64,000 bases of DNA. Origin: Chryseobacterium oranimense (GTDB lineage Bacteria > Bacteroidota > Bacteroidia > Flavobacteriales > Weeksellaceae). Below, in pieces: positions 55,527 through 62,945 of this stretch. Every line of letters begins with the position of its first letter. The stretch's first letter is position 1. Location of the stretch: contig NZ_CP104203.1 in assembly GCF_025244725.1 (NCBI RefSeq), positions 1,860,001 through 1,924,000 of the forward strand, read 5' to 3'. The translations under genes were made by a program, and so were the position numbers. The notes below the pieces were generated by a model. The model ran no database searches, had not been told where the DNA came from, and worked only from the letters and a program-made list of their open reading frames with translations.

Positions 55527-56345
55527 ATGAAATTAAAACTACTTCTAGGAACATTAATGTTTACGGCTATTACAGCGCATGCACAAGTAGCAACGCTTAA
55601 TGAAAATTTCAACAACTTTACTATTGGCACGACTACTTTCCCTCAAAATGGTTGGTCTGCTGTGGTTGCTCCTATAACCGGAGCGTTCCCGCCTGCACCG
55701 CCAAGAATGATTGTAGCAGCCCTTGATACGGACAACAGCCAGAGATTTATCCAGTCTTATGCCGGTAATAATGCGACAACCCCTTCTTATCTTATTACTC
55801 CTATGATTGATAATCTGACAGGAAATAAAGTTTTAAAATTTAATACTACATTAGTATCTCCTTCTCCAGGCCCTGGAACGATTCAGATCGGATTAGCAAC
55901 AAGCCCCAGCGATATGTCAACTTTTGTGGGTGTAGGAAATCCTATCAACGTAACTACAATCGGAGTGGTTCAAAACATAAGTATTAATATTCCTTCAACT
56001 ACAGGTTCTTATATTGTATTTAAATTTACTCCAAGCGCTGCCCATGTTGCCATACAAATAGATGATGTAGTGTACAACTCTTCTACTTCTTTAGGCGTTA
56101 GCGATACTGCCCAATCTAAAGAAAACTTCAGGTTTGCAGTTAATGCTGACCAAACTACATTGGAATTTGTCACCAAAACCGAACTGAAAAAGATTGAGAT
56201 TTATTCTGCTGCAGGTCAAAAAACAACCGAAGGACAATTAAAAGGACAGAGATTTGATATCAGCGGACTTCAGGCCGGCGTATACTATATATTGGTAGAA
56301 ACTGCAGAGGGTTCTGTAGTGAAATCCAAATTCATCAAGAAATAA
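55527..56345 (+). CDS. T9SS-exported choice-of-anchor J-type protein
   Basis: This 272-residue protein has a signal peptide ending TAHAQ. A beta-sandwich domain of the cleaved-adhesin/choice-of-anchor J type follows (LNENFNNFTIGTTTFPQNGW, SYLITPMID, IDDVVY). The C-terminal T9SS type A sorting domain runs from about residue 195 (FRFAVNADQTTLEF, IEIYSAAGQK, GLQAGVYYILV, KSKFIKK). It should be carried across the outer membrane by the type IX system. The ligand is unknown. It shares both operator elements and the promoter with the HmuY-like gene at 56538, so it is very likely iron- or heme-regulated. Confidence 0.82.
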   Translation: MKLKLLLGTLMFTAITAHAQVATLNENFNNFTIGTTTFPQNGWSAVVAPITGAFPPAPPRMIVAALDTDNSQRFIQSYAGNNATTPSYLITPMIDNLTGNKVLKFNTTLVSPSPGPGTIQIGLATSPSDMSTFVGVGNPINVTTIGVVQNISINIPSTTGSYIVFKFTPSAAHVAIQIDDVVYNSSTSLGVSDTAQSKENFRFAVNADQTTLEFVTKTELKKIEIYSAAGQKTTEGQLKGQRFDISGLQAGVYYILVETAEGSVVKSKFIKK

Positions 56346-56380
56346 GGTTTTATTATTATTAGACTAGTATTATGCCTTTG

Positions 56381-56417
56381 AAACCGGCCGGAAATTCTTT
56401 CCGGCCGGTTCTTTTTT
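56381..56417 (+). terminator. terminator after the 55527 gene
   Basis: AACCGGCCGGAAA pairs perfectly with TTTCCGGCCGGTT around a 3-base loop, followed by CTTTTTT. It separates the two T9SS cargo genes, each of which has its own promoter. Confidence 0.9.
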
Positions 56418-56467
56418 GCAGTACATTCCACTATTTATCGGCAAAACAAGATATAAATCATATTTTT

Positions 56468-56486
56468 ATTTAGAATCGTTAAAAAT
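56468..56486. promoter_or_regulatory. Fur-like palindrome 1 upstream of 56538
   Basis: It differs by one base from the palindrome at 55465-55483 and has the same spacing to the -7 box. Confidence 0.65.
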
Positions 56487-56493
56487 AATTATC

Positions 56494-56501
56494 TATTTTT
56501 G
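56494..56501 (+). promoter_or_regulatory. -7 box of the 56538 gene
   Basis: TATTTTTG matches TAnnTTTG, identical to the box at 55491. The start codon is 36 bp downstream. Confidence 0.7.
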
Positions 56502-56517
56502 TAGAATCATTCTAAAT
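56499..56517. promoter_or_regulatory. Fur-like palindrome 2 upstream of 56538
   Basis: It ends in ATTCTAAAT and has the left half TTGTAGAAT, closer to a perfect palindrome than the copy at 55496-55514. It overlaps the end of the -7 box. Confidence 0.65.
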
Positions 56518-56537
56518 AACAATTTAAACAATCAGTT

Positions 56538-57833
56538 ATGAAAACAAAACTATTATTGGCTTCGGTATTGGCACTTTCTGTTCAGCAGACTGTATTGGCA
56601 CAAACTGATGCACTGGGATACACACAGGCAAATATGACGATGGGACCTTCTTACCAGAACCGGGTATTTTTCAATCTTGCCAATGGTAATATGGTTTCGC
56701 AGCCGGCCAATACCTGGGATGTTGCTTTTTACAGAAACTCCAATTTTGCATTCGGAACAAGAATTAATGATGCTTTGAATATTGAAGTCTATACGGCTTC
56801 TACCAACCTTGCAGACTGGGATAATATTAATATCGATAATATAGCAAGCTGGGGCGAACCGCTTTACAATCCGGACCAGACCACTGATATCAGCCAGGGA
56901 GCTTTCGAGCAGGGTCCTATTACCTCATCCAACCCCAATATTCCGTCAACAGGCTGGGGAACATATAATTCCCTGACACACCACATTGAAGGAAAAGCAA
57001 TTTTTGTTCTTAAATATACAGGCTCTAATTCCTACATTAAATTTGCTATTGAAGATGCATTCGGGGGGTATACGTTTAAATATTCCAAGTGGAACGGAAC
57101 TTCATGGGGAGCTACTGAAACAAGAACTCTGGCCAATGGAACAGATGATGCTTATTTCAACTATTTTTCCTTTACTACAGGAGCCAAAGTACCCAACATG
57201 GAACCTTCCAGAAGTACATGGGACTTGATGTTTACCAAATATTACACTTTCTACAACAACATGATGATGTATCCACTTACCGGAGCCATCCAGGGACCAA
57301 GTGTAAAGGTAGCCAAAGTACAGCCTGAAACTCAGGAAACAACTGCATTCACTACCCCTGCTGACAGCAATTTTTCGTCCAACATTACCACTATAGGACA
57401 TTCATGGAAAGGGATCGGAACGGTTAATAATAATGTAGTGTATTATGTAAAAAAAGGAAGTGATTACTACAGAATGTATTTCACTACCAATGGCGGAGCT
57501 TCTACAGGAGATATGTATTTCAAATACAAAAAGATTACAGCTACTTTAGGAATTACCGAGGTAAGTAAAAAAGCTTCTTTCGGGATCTACCCCAACCCTA
57601 CAACAGCTGATAAAAAAGTAACCGTCCTTTTTGATGTGAAAGAAAAAACAAACAACAAAGGAAACGTCGAAGTTTATGACCTTACCGGGAAAAAAGTATA
57701 CACTGCCGAACTGACTAATCAAGCCGGATTCTACAAGCAGGACCTGAACTTAGCTCACCTTACTGCCGGAAATTATCTGGTAAAAATCAGCTTCGGAGGC
57801 AGTACGGAAACGAAAAAACTCATCGTAAAATAA
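56538..57833 (+). CDS. T9SS-exported HmuY-like protein (candidate released hemophore)
   Basis: This 431-residue protein has a signal peptide ending TVLAQ. Two HmuY-type elements follow, NTWDVAFYRNSNFAFG (Trp60-Asp61) and RSTWDLMFTKYYTF (Trp228-Asp229). The second is preceded by YFSFTTGAKV, which matches YFSFNTGTTV in the lipoprotein HmuY of the same locus. A T9SS type A sorting domain starts near residue 348 (FGIYPNPTTADKK, VEVYDLTGKKVY, GNYLVKIS, TKKLIVK). The protein therefore combines a HmuY fold with type IX export, unlike the lipid-anchored HmuY. Operators and promoter equal those of the 55527 gene. Confidence 0.82.
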   Translation: MKTKLLLASVLALSVQQTVLAQTDALGYTQANMTMGPSYQNRVFFNLANGNMVSQPANTWDVAFYRNSNFAFGTRINDALNIEVYTASTNLADWDNINIDNIASWGEPLYNPDQTTDISQGAFEQGPITSSNPNIPSTGWGTYNSLTHHIEGKAIFVLKYTGSNSYIKFAIEDAFGGYTFKYSKWNGTSWGATETRTLANGTDDAYFNYFSFTTGAKVPNMEPSRSTWDLMFTKYYTFYNNMMMYPLTGAIQGPSVKVAKVQPETQETTAFTTPADSNFSSNITTIGHSWKGIGTVNNNVVYYVKKGSDYYRMYFTTNGGASTGDMYFKYKKITATLGITEVSKKASFGIYPNPTTADKKVTVLFDVKEKTNNKGNVEVYDLTGKKVYTAELTNQAGFYKQDLNLAHLTAGNYLVKISFGGSTETKKLIVK

Positions 57834-57867
57834 ACTCAAATTTTAATACTTTCTATTTTTTCTAATC

Positions 57868-57899
57868 AAAAGGCGGTTTCAGATCTGAAACCGCCTTTT
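57868..57899 (+). terminator. terminator after the HmuY-like T9SS gene
   Basis: AAAAGGCGGTTTCAGA pairs perfectly with TCTGAAACCGCCTTTT. The strong 16-bp stem has a T run on both strands, ending the heme-locus cargo genes. Confidence 0.9.
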
Positions 57900-57937
57900 A
57901 TATTTTATTTTATTCAATTTTTAATTAATCAATTGAA

Positions 57938-58228
57938 TCAATAAATTTTAAATCCTTTATATACTTCCGCAGAGCTTTCCATAATTTTAGAGGCATCTTT
58001 ACGGAAATCCAGAAGATGATCCTGCCCGTTGTGCCTGTTGTGGTGGTCAACGGTTTCCCAAAGCTCAATCAGGAAAAAAGTTCCTTTATTATCTTTGTCT
58101 TCAATAAGGTCGTACTGAAGGCAGCCTTCTTCTTTTCTGGTCTCTTTTACAAGTTTTTGAAACAGTTCTACAGCGTCCATTAAATAGTTTTCGTTAAACT
58201 TAAAAAGCGCTACGATATGCAAATTCAT
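57938..58228 (-). CDS. antibiotic biosynthesis monooxygenase (ABM) domain protein
   Basis: This 96-residue dimeric alpha-beta barrel protein has the ABM pattern: VALFKFNENY, the helix ELFQKLVKETRKEEGCLQYDL and FLIELWETVDHHNRH. Members include quinol monooxygenases (YgiN) and heme-degrading IsdG proteins. The IsdG heme ligand pattern (Asn, Trp, His) is not clearly met, so a quinol-type or unassigned role is more likely. The nearby heme genes make the IsdG alternative worth a check. Confidence 0.8.
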   Translation of the reverse strand: MNLHIVALFKFNENYLMDAVELFQKLVKETRKEEGCLQYDLIEDKDNKGTFFLIELWETVDHHNRHNGQDHLLDFRKDASKIMESSAEVYKGFKIY

Positions 58229-58316
58229 GTTCTATTATTTAGTGGTGTAAAAGTAGAATATTTTCAAAGCCAAAAATGTTTTTCGGGCATTTATTTTTCT
58301 CCTGAATACATAAATT

Positions 58317-59204
58317 TTACTTGAAAACTGATTTATAAATAGTTATGGAACTCATCACTATAACAAGAACCCCGATCACCAAAAACATTTTCTTAACAGG
58401 AAGTTTAGCCGTAAGCATAGCAGAAAACGGGGCAGTAATAATTCCTCCGATCAAAAGTCCAAGGATAATGTTCCAGTGCTGAACCCCTAAAGTAAGAAAA
58501 AATGTAACGGCAGCAGTAATCGTTAATATAAATTTGGCAACAGTAGAGCTCCCCACTGCAAACCTGGGAGTAAAGGCATTTTTAATAAGAGTTCCGGTTA
58601 CCAGCGGACCCCAGCCACCTCCGGCAAAAGAGTCTATAAAGCCTCCTATCACCCCAAGTCTTGTCAGGTTGGTCTTTCTTTTCATCGCTTTATTCTGCTT
58701 ATCCTTAAAAGCATTGGAAAGGATCTGAATTCCCAGGTAGAGGGTGTAGAAAGCAATAAGCGTTTTTGTGATCTTGGCATAGTATTCCCCAAGATATGTG
58801 AGACTCACAGCACCTACAATAGCCCCTATAACAGCGGGAACAGCCAGCTTTTTCACCAGGCTTTTACTTACATTCTTAAGCCTGATATGGCTAAAACTCC
58901 CAGCTGCTGTGGTAAAGCTTTCTGCAGAATGAATACTGGCGCTTACAATATGAGGCGGGATATTGAGGAACATAAGAGTTGTCGTACAGATCACACCATA
59001 GCCCATCCCCATTGATCCGGCTACAATCTCTGCAAATATACCTACCAGAAGCATCCAGTAAAAAATATAGTTATCTTTAGCTAAAACAGTCAGAAGTTCA
59101 TCCATATATCCCAGCTCATACATGGACAAAACTGTGATTAGCAGTACTACAGCCGTAATCAGGAATATATTGAGTCTTATCTGGATTTTTCTTGAAATTA
59201 TCAT
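58317..59204 (-). CDS. TauE/SafE family sulfite exporter-like transporter
   Basis: This is a roughly 295-residue membrane protein with about eight helices in the two-repeat TauE/SafE arrangement. The first repeat carries GSMGMGYGVICTTTLMFLNIPP and the second GGFIDSFAGGGWGPLVTGTLI, the family signatures. Such proteins export sulfite or organosulfonates. The start at 59204 (MIISRKIQ) or 59216 cannot be separated by sequence. An Rrf2 regulator gene lies directly upstream on the same strand, with a palindrome between them. Confidence 0.85.
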   Translation of the reverse strand: MIISRKIQIRLNIFLITAVVLLITVLSMYELGYMDELLTVLAKDNYIFYWMLLVGIFAEIVAGSMGMGYGVICTTTLMFLNIPPHIVSASIHSAESFTTAAGSFSHIRLKNVSKSLVKKLAVPAVIGAIVGAVSLTYLGEYYAKITKTLIAFYTLYLGIQILSNAFKDKQNKAMKRKTNLTRLGVIGGFIDSFAGGGWGPLVTGTLIKNAFTPRFAVGSSTVAKFILTITAAVTFFLTLGVQHWNIILGLLIGGIITAPFSAMLTAKLPVKKMFLVIGVLVIVMSSITIYKSVFK

Positions 59205-59320
59205 ATATAATATCATTACAGCTCCCCGCCTGAGGTTTCATAGTTATAAAACCGAAAAAGGCCATTTTCAGTATGGTTGAAACATTTGAGCCACTGCAAA
59301 TATCAATTAAAAATATTATC

Positions 59321-59335
59321 CTACCAAATAAGTAG
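59321..59335. promoter_or_regulatory. CTAC-N7-GTAG palindrome between rrf2 and tauE genes
   Basis: CTACCAAATAAGTAG is a short inverted repeat (CTAC and GTAG arms) in the gap between the Rrf2-type gene and the TauE-type gene. It may be the Rrf2 operator. Short palindromes arise by chance, so the support is weak. Confidence 0.35.
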
Positions 59336-59362
59336 ACTAATTATTCAAAAAAAAGGACCGGG

Positions 59363-59770
59363 TTAGTCCACCAGATCCATTAAAGTTTTACTCTCAAGAA
59401 TGTTCAGGGAAGCATCCCGGACTTCTATGAGCACATCGTGCAGCCCGCAGTGATCTTCATTGCAGTCTTCACATTTTTCATAGAAATTTAAGCTGACGCA
59501 GGGAAGCATGGCAATAGGACCGTTTACCAGGCGGATAATTTTTGCCAGTTTCACGGTTTCAGGGTTTCCTTTTAAAAAGTATCCTCCTCCTTTTCCTTTT
59601 TTACTGTCGAGGATGTCCGCTTTTTTCAATTCCAGCAGAATATTTTCTAAAAACTTCAAAGGGATCTTCTTATGTTCCGCAATTTCGGAAATAAGGACCG
59701 GGCCATCATTCCTTTTCTCTACCAGGTATGAAAGCGCTTTAAAAGCATATTGGGATTTTTTTGAAAGCAT
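59363..59770 (-). CDS. Rrf2 family transcriptional regulator
   Basis: This 135-residue Rrf2-type winged-helix regulator has the HTH ISEIAEHKKIPLKFLENILLELKKADIL and the wing KGKGGGYFLKG. It has four closely spaced cysteines (in PCVSLNFYEKCEDCNEDHCGL) like the Fe-S ligands of IscR-type members. It may therefore sense iron-sulfur or redox state. It is next to the TauE-type gene, so control of sulfur export or assimilation is likely. The target is not shown. Confidence 0.85.
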   Translation of the reverse strand: MLSKKSQYAFKALSYLVEKRNDGPVLISEIAEHKKIPLKFLENILLELKKADILDSKKGKGGGYFLKGNPETVKLAKIIRLVNGPIAMLPCVSLNFYEKCEDCNEDHCGLHDVLIEVRDASLNILESKTLMDLVD

Positions 59771-59954
59771 TACAGCAAAAATAAGAAAATAGTTTGAATT
59801 ATATAAATGGATATGGATGAGGGTGAAATGTCAGAGTAAAAGACTAAATAACGAAATGACATAAAGATGAAGCGGAAACAGTGAAAATGAAGAATGAAAA
59901 ATGTAAAGAAACCAATGAGCAAATTTTCCATTAAGCTTTTCGCCCTTTTACTTT

Positions 59955-59983
59955 TTGCCTTTCACCATAAATCCTTAAATTTG
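59955..59983 (+). promoter_or_regulatory. promoter of the DUF4268 gene
   Basis: TTG at 59955-59957, an 18-bp spacer and TAAATTTG at 59976-59983 match the consensus. The ATG is only 5 bp after the -7 box, so the message may be leaderless. Confidence 0.65.
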
Positions 59984-59988
59984 TTCAT

Positions 59989-60417
59989 ATGTTCAGTAAA
60001 CAAGAAGCTCAGCAGCTAAAAAAAGAATTTTGGACGGCTTTTGGAAAGTCTTTTCCCAGAAAATGGCTCCTTTATGATACCAAGATTAAGGATATGTCAT
60101 TTAAATTTAATGCTGATAATAAAAAAGCGGAGGTCTCATTAGATATCGAAATGAAAGATGAACTCTTCCGGAACGCTTATTATGAAAAGATCTGGTCTTT
60201 GGAAGATATTTTGAAAGACTTTATTGGAGATTTTCAGAAAGAGGAATATTTTACCCTGGACAATGGCAAAGTGATCAGCAAAATCTGGGTTGAAAAACAT
60301 GGAGTTTCCATATTCAACAAAAATAGCTGGCAGGAAGTTTTCGAGTTTTTCCGGGATAAAATGGACGGTTTTGAAAGATTTTACTATGAATATGAGGATT
60401 TCATCAAGGATGTTTAA
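59989..60417 (+). CDS. DUF4268 domain protein
   Basis: This 142-residue cytoplasmic protein has the DUF4268 layout: FSKQEAQQLKKEFWTAFGKSF, VSLDIEMKDELFRNAYYEK, and the late VEKHGVSIFNKNSWQEVFEFFRDKMDGFERFYYEY. The domain occurs alone or fused to nuclease-like parts in other bacteria, and its role is not established. It stands alone between the Rrf2-type gene and the frameshifted gene. Its promoter lies directly upstream of the start codon. Confidence 0.75.
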   Translation: MFSKQEAQQLKKEFWTAFGKSFPRKWLLYDTKIKDMSFKFNADNKKAEVSLDIEMKDELFRNAYYEKIWSLEDILKDFIGDFQKEEYFTLDNGKVISKIWVEKHGVSIFNKNSWQEVFEFFRDKMDGFERFYYEYEDFIKDV

Positions 60418-60638
60418 TTCTTTATGCTCCTTTATAAATACTGTAAATAAAGATATTTTCAACTGTTTTTAATTAATACTTTCCGGATCTTTCATGAATA
60501 ATGGCAAAGCTATTATTCACACTCCTGAAATGAAACAATATACCCCGGCTTCTTAGCAAAAAATCATTATTATAAAAACGCAGATATAATTCCTTAATTC
60601 TTTGATTTTAAATATATTTGGGGCATAAAAACTAAACC

Positions 60639-60988
60639 ATGAAAATTGAATACAGGGATGAGGATTTTAAACTCATAAGCAGTCTGCGTGCCCATGAGAA
60701 AAAGTCCAGATGGTACAAACATTTTTTATCTCAGGTAAAACTCAAAATAAAAGAACAGGATCATTCCGATGTTCTATTTCCCGTACACTATTACTTAAAT
60801 CACAAAAACGAAACAGTATTTCCGGAAAAATACAGAAACATGACAATCTTTGGGTTGAAACTGTGAAATACTATGATTTTGGCAGAGAAATTATTGATAG
60901 ACAGGCAGAACATGTTATACAGCAGATGAAAATTCTGCCAAAAATGCATGCCTGGTCTGCAAATAACGAATTTTTGCCAAAATTATAA
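60639..60988 (+). pseudogene. hypothetical gene with an apparent -1 frameshift
   Basis: Frame 1 reads MKIEYRDEDFKLISSLRAHE onward to a stop at 60866. The continuation DNLWVETVKYYDFGREIIDR runs in another frame to 60988. Adding one base to the A5 run near 60827-60831 (GGAAAAATACAG) would join the two frames into a single protein of about 116 residues. No family was recognised. It may be a sequencing error, a real deletion or, less likely, programmed slippage. A -7 box TATATTTG lies at 60613-60620. Confidence 0.5.
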
Positions 60989-61087
60989 GCAAGATTATAA
61001 AATATAAAAATATGGTCTTAAATATGCTGTATACATAAAATACACTAACGACCAATGCGCTAATAACAAAACATTAAACTACTAAAC

Positions 61088-61744
61088 ATGAAAAAGGTAT
61101 ATAAAAACATTTTTGGAGAAGTGATTTCGAAAGCCAAAGCTGAGAAACTGGACGACTATCATTTATACTATTATGAAAAAGATTCTGAAGTGCTGAAAGA
61201 GATAGAGTTTATCACCGAAGATGAAATATACAGCATTAATTATTTTATGAGCCATGATGAAGATGAAGAACAGGTCGTCAGTTACCTGAAAGAAAAATCA
61301 GATCTTTTCGATATTGAAAAAAGACAAGCTGCAGGGGATTTCATCATTGCCACCAACAAAATGTACTCACTGACTGTGGACGAAAAACCTCTCATCTCCA
61401 AAACCGTTTTTCATTATGATGACCCGGAAAACTTTATCTGCTCTCAGGTCCTGGACAACGAAACCATGAAACCCATACTGGAAAGAACCACAAAATGCTG
61501 GTATACTTTGGACGAAAACGGTGAAAAATATGCCGCCATAGAATTCAGCTATCAGGAAGACGGAAAACTGGAACTTGCTATAGACAAGACGCCAGACCCT
61601 GACAACGACCTGGAGTGGCAGTATTATGAATATTCAACCTTTAAGGATCTTCAAAGCAGGATGCCAGAAAATATAAGCTATTACAAAACAGCAGTTCTCC
61701 TTCCTGAAACTGTAAATCAGGAATGCTCAATTAATCAAAATTAA
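61088..61744 (+). CDS. acidic protein of unknown function
   Basis: This 218-residue acidic cytoplasmic protein has no signal peptide or membrane segment. The N-terminus KKVYKNIFGEVISKAKAEKLDDYHLYYYEKDSEVLKE resembles repeat-type proteins that refer to the cell's own sequence (IFGEVI, EEIEFI) such as immunity- or YD-like modules, but no family was recognised. It carries no obvious catalytic motif. It is alone between the frameshifted gene and the SDR gene. Confidence 0.55.
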   Translation: MKKVYKNIFGEVISKAKAEKLDDYHLYYYEKDSEVLKEIEFITEDEIYSINYFMSHDEDEEQVVSYLKEKSDLFDIEKRQAAGDFIIATNKMYSLTVDEKPLISKTVFHYDDPENFICSQVLDNETMKPILERTTKCWYTLDENGEKYAAIEFSYQEDGKLELAIDKTPDPDNDLEWQYYEYSTFKDLQSRMPENISYYKTAVLLPETVNQECSINQN

Positions 61745-61898
61745 AATAACCATTCTGAACTCCGGAAAACTTTTAAACCCGGCACTCGGATCTTTTGTTT
61801 TATGACGATCCACGATCTGATTACATGATTCGTTGATTGGGCTACGTTTACTTTTCCTGCTTCTATGATCTTTGTACCATTATTTAAACCGAATAAAA

Positions 61899-62738
61899 AT
61901 GGAAACAAAAAAAGTATGGTTCGTAACAGGAGCCTCAAAAGGTCTGGGACTGGCCTTAGTGAAAAAATTATTGGCAAAAAACTATCGCGTAGCTGCAGCC
62001 ACAAGAAACATACAGTCTTTAATCTCAGAAATCGGAGAACAATCTGAAGCATTTCTGCCTCTCGAACTGAATTTAACGGATAACGAAGACGTACATTCAG
62101 CTGTTTTAAAAACAATTGATCATTTCGGACAGATTGATATCGTGGTGAACAATGCCGGATACGGGCAGATCGGTACCCTGGAAGAACTGACAGATAAAGA
62201 AGCAAGAGCCAATTTTGACGTCAATGTATTTGGTACCCTGAATGTGATCAGGAATACTGTTCCTTATCTCCGGGAGCAAAAATCAGGACATGTGTTTAAT
62301 ATTTCTTCTATTGGAGGGTATTCCGGAAATTTTCCGGGTTGGGGAATTTATTGTGCAACAAAGTTTGCAGTAGCAGGGCTGACTGAATCGCTGGCTGAAG
62401 AAATTAAAGAATTCGGGGTTCATGCAACTGTAGTCTATCCCGGCTATTTCCGAACAGATTTCCTAAGTAAAGATTCTGTGAAAACACCGGCAAATCCAAT
62501 CCAGGTGTATGAAACGGCCAGAAGTTCCGAACAGGCCCATCTTAACGAGATCAACGGAAATCAGCCTAACGATCCTGAAAAAGGTGCAGAAGCCCTGATT
62601 GCACTCAGTGAAGTAGAGAATCCACCGGTTCATTTTCTTTTGGGAAGCGGTACTTCCGAATTTCTGGATGCAAAAATCAAAACCATTACCGGTGATGCCA
62701 AACAATGGGAAGCCCTGACAGTGTCTACGGTAATATAA
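61899..62738 (+). CDS. SDR family oxidoreductase
   Basis: This 279-residue classical SDR has TGASKGLG, the NNAG strand (VVNNAGYGQIG), Ser in NISSIGGYSG and the catalytic YCATK, then YPGYFRTDF. It has the length and late loop of the group annotated as SDR with substrate unknown (retinol-dehydrogenase-like). A basic residue after the second strand (ATRN) suggests NADPH. The start at 61899 (METKKVWFVTG) was chosen. The AraC gene at 62946 follows in the same direction. Confidence 0.87.
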   Translation: METKKVWFVTGASKGLGLALVKKLLAKNYRVAAATRNIQSLISEIGEQSEAFLPLELNLTDNEDVHSAVLKTIDHFGQIDIVVNNAGYGQIGTLEELTDKEARANFDVNVFGTLNVIRNTVPYLREQKSGHVFNISSIGGYSGNFPGWGIYCATKFAVAGLTESLAEEIKEFGVHATVVYPGYFRTDFLSKDSVKTPANPIQVYETARSSEQAHLNEINGNQPNDPEKGAEALIALSEVENPPVHFLLGSGTSEFLDAKIKTITGDAKQWEALTVSTVI

Positions 62739-62764
62739 ATTCCCTTTTTGACCATTAAAATTAC

Positions 62765-62890
62765 AATCCTTCGACTGCGTTCCGGCCAACGGATGTTTTT
62801 TAAATGTCATGCTGAGCGTAGTCAAAGCATTGTACATAAAAAATTAGATTAAGATTATTACCATATCCTTCGACTGCGCTCAGGATGACA
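62765..62890. repeat. diverged CCTTCGACTGCG repeats before the last AraC gene
   Basis: The gap between the SDR and AraC genes holds CTTCGACTGCG twice, plus a reverse-complement copy (TGTCATGCTGAGCG, then TAGTCAAAGC). It is a cluster of the same palindrome family as at 8693 and 46439, with more mismatches. No ORF or clear promoter was seen. Confidence 0.6.
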
Positions 62891-62945
62891 CTGCATCAGC
62901 CATCATTAATACTTTGGACATTATACAATTTACTAAATTAGCATT

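Noticed and set aside
57938..58228. IsdG-type heme oxygenase call for the ABM protein
   Set aside because: The Asn/Trp/His residues of IsdG are not clearly in place, so only the ABM domain call was kept.
61741..62205. 154-codon ORF on the minus strand
   Set aside because: It is Leu/Arg-rich, has no family features and is antisense to the SDR gene.
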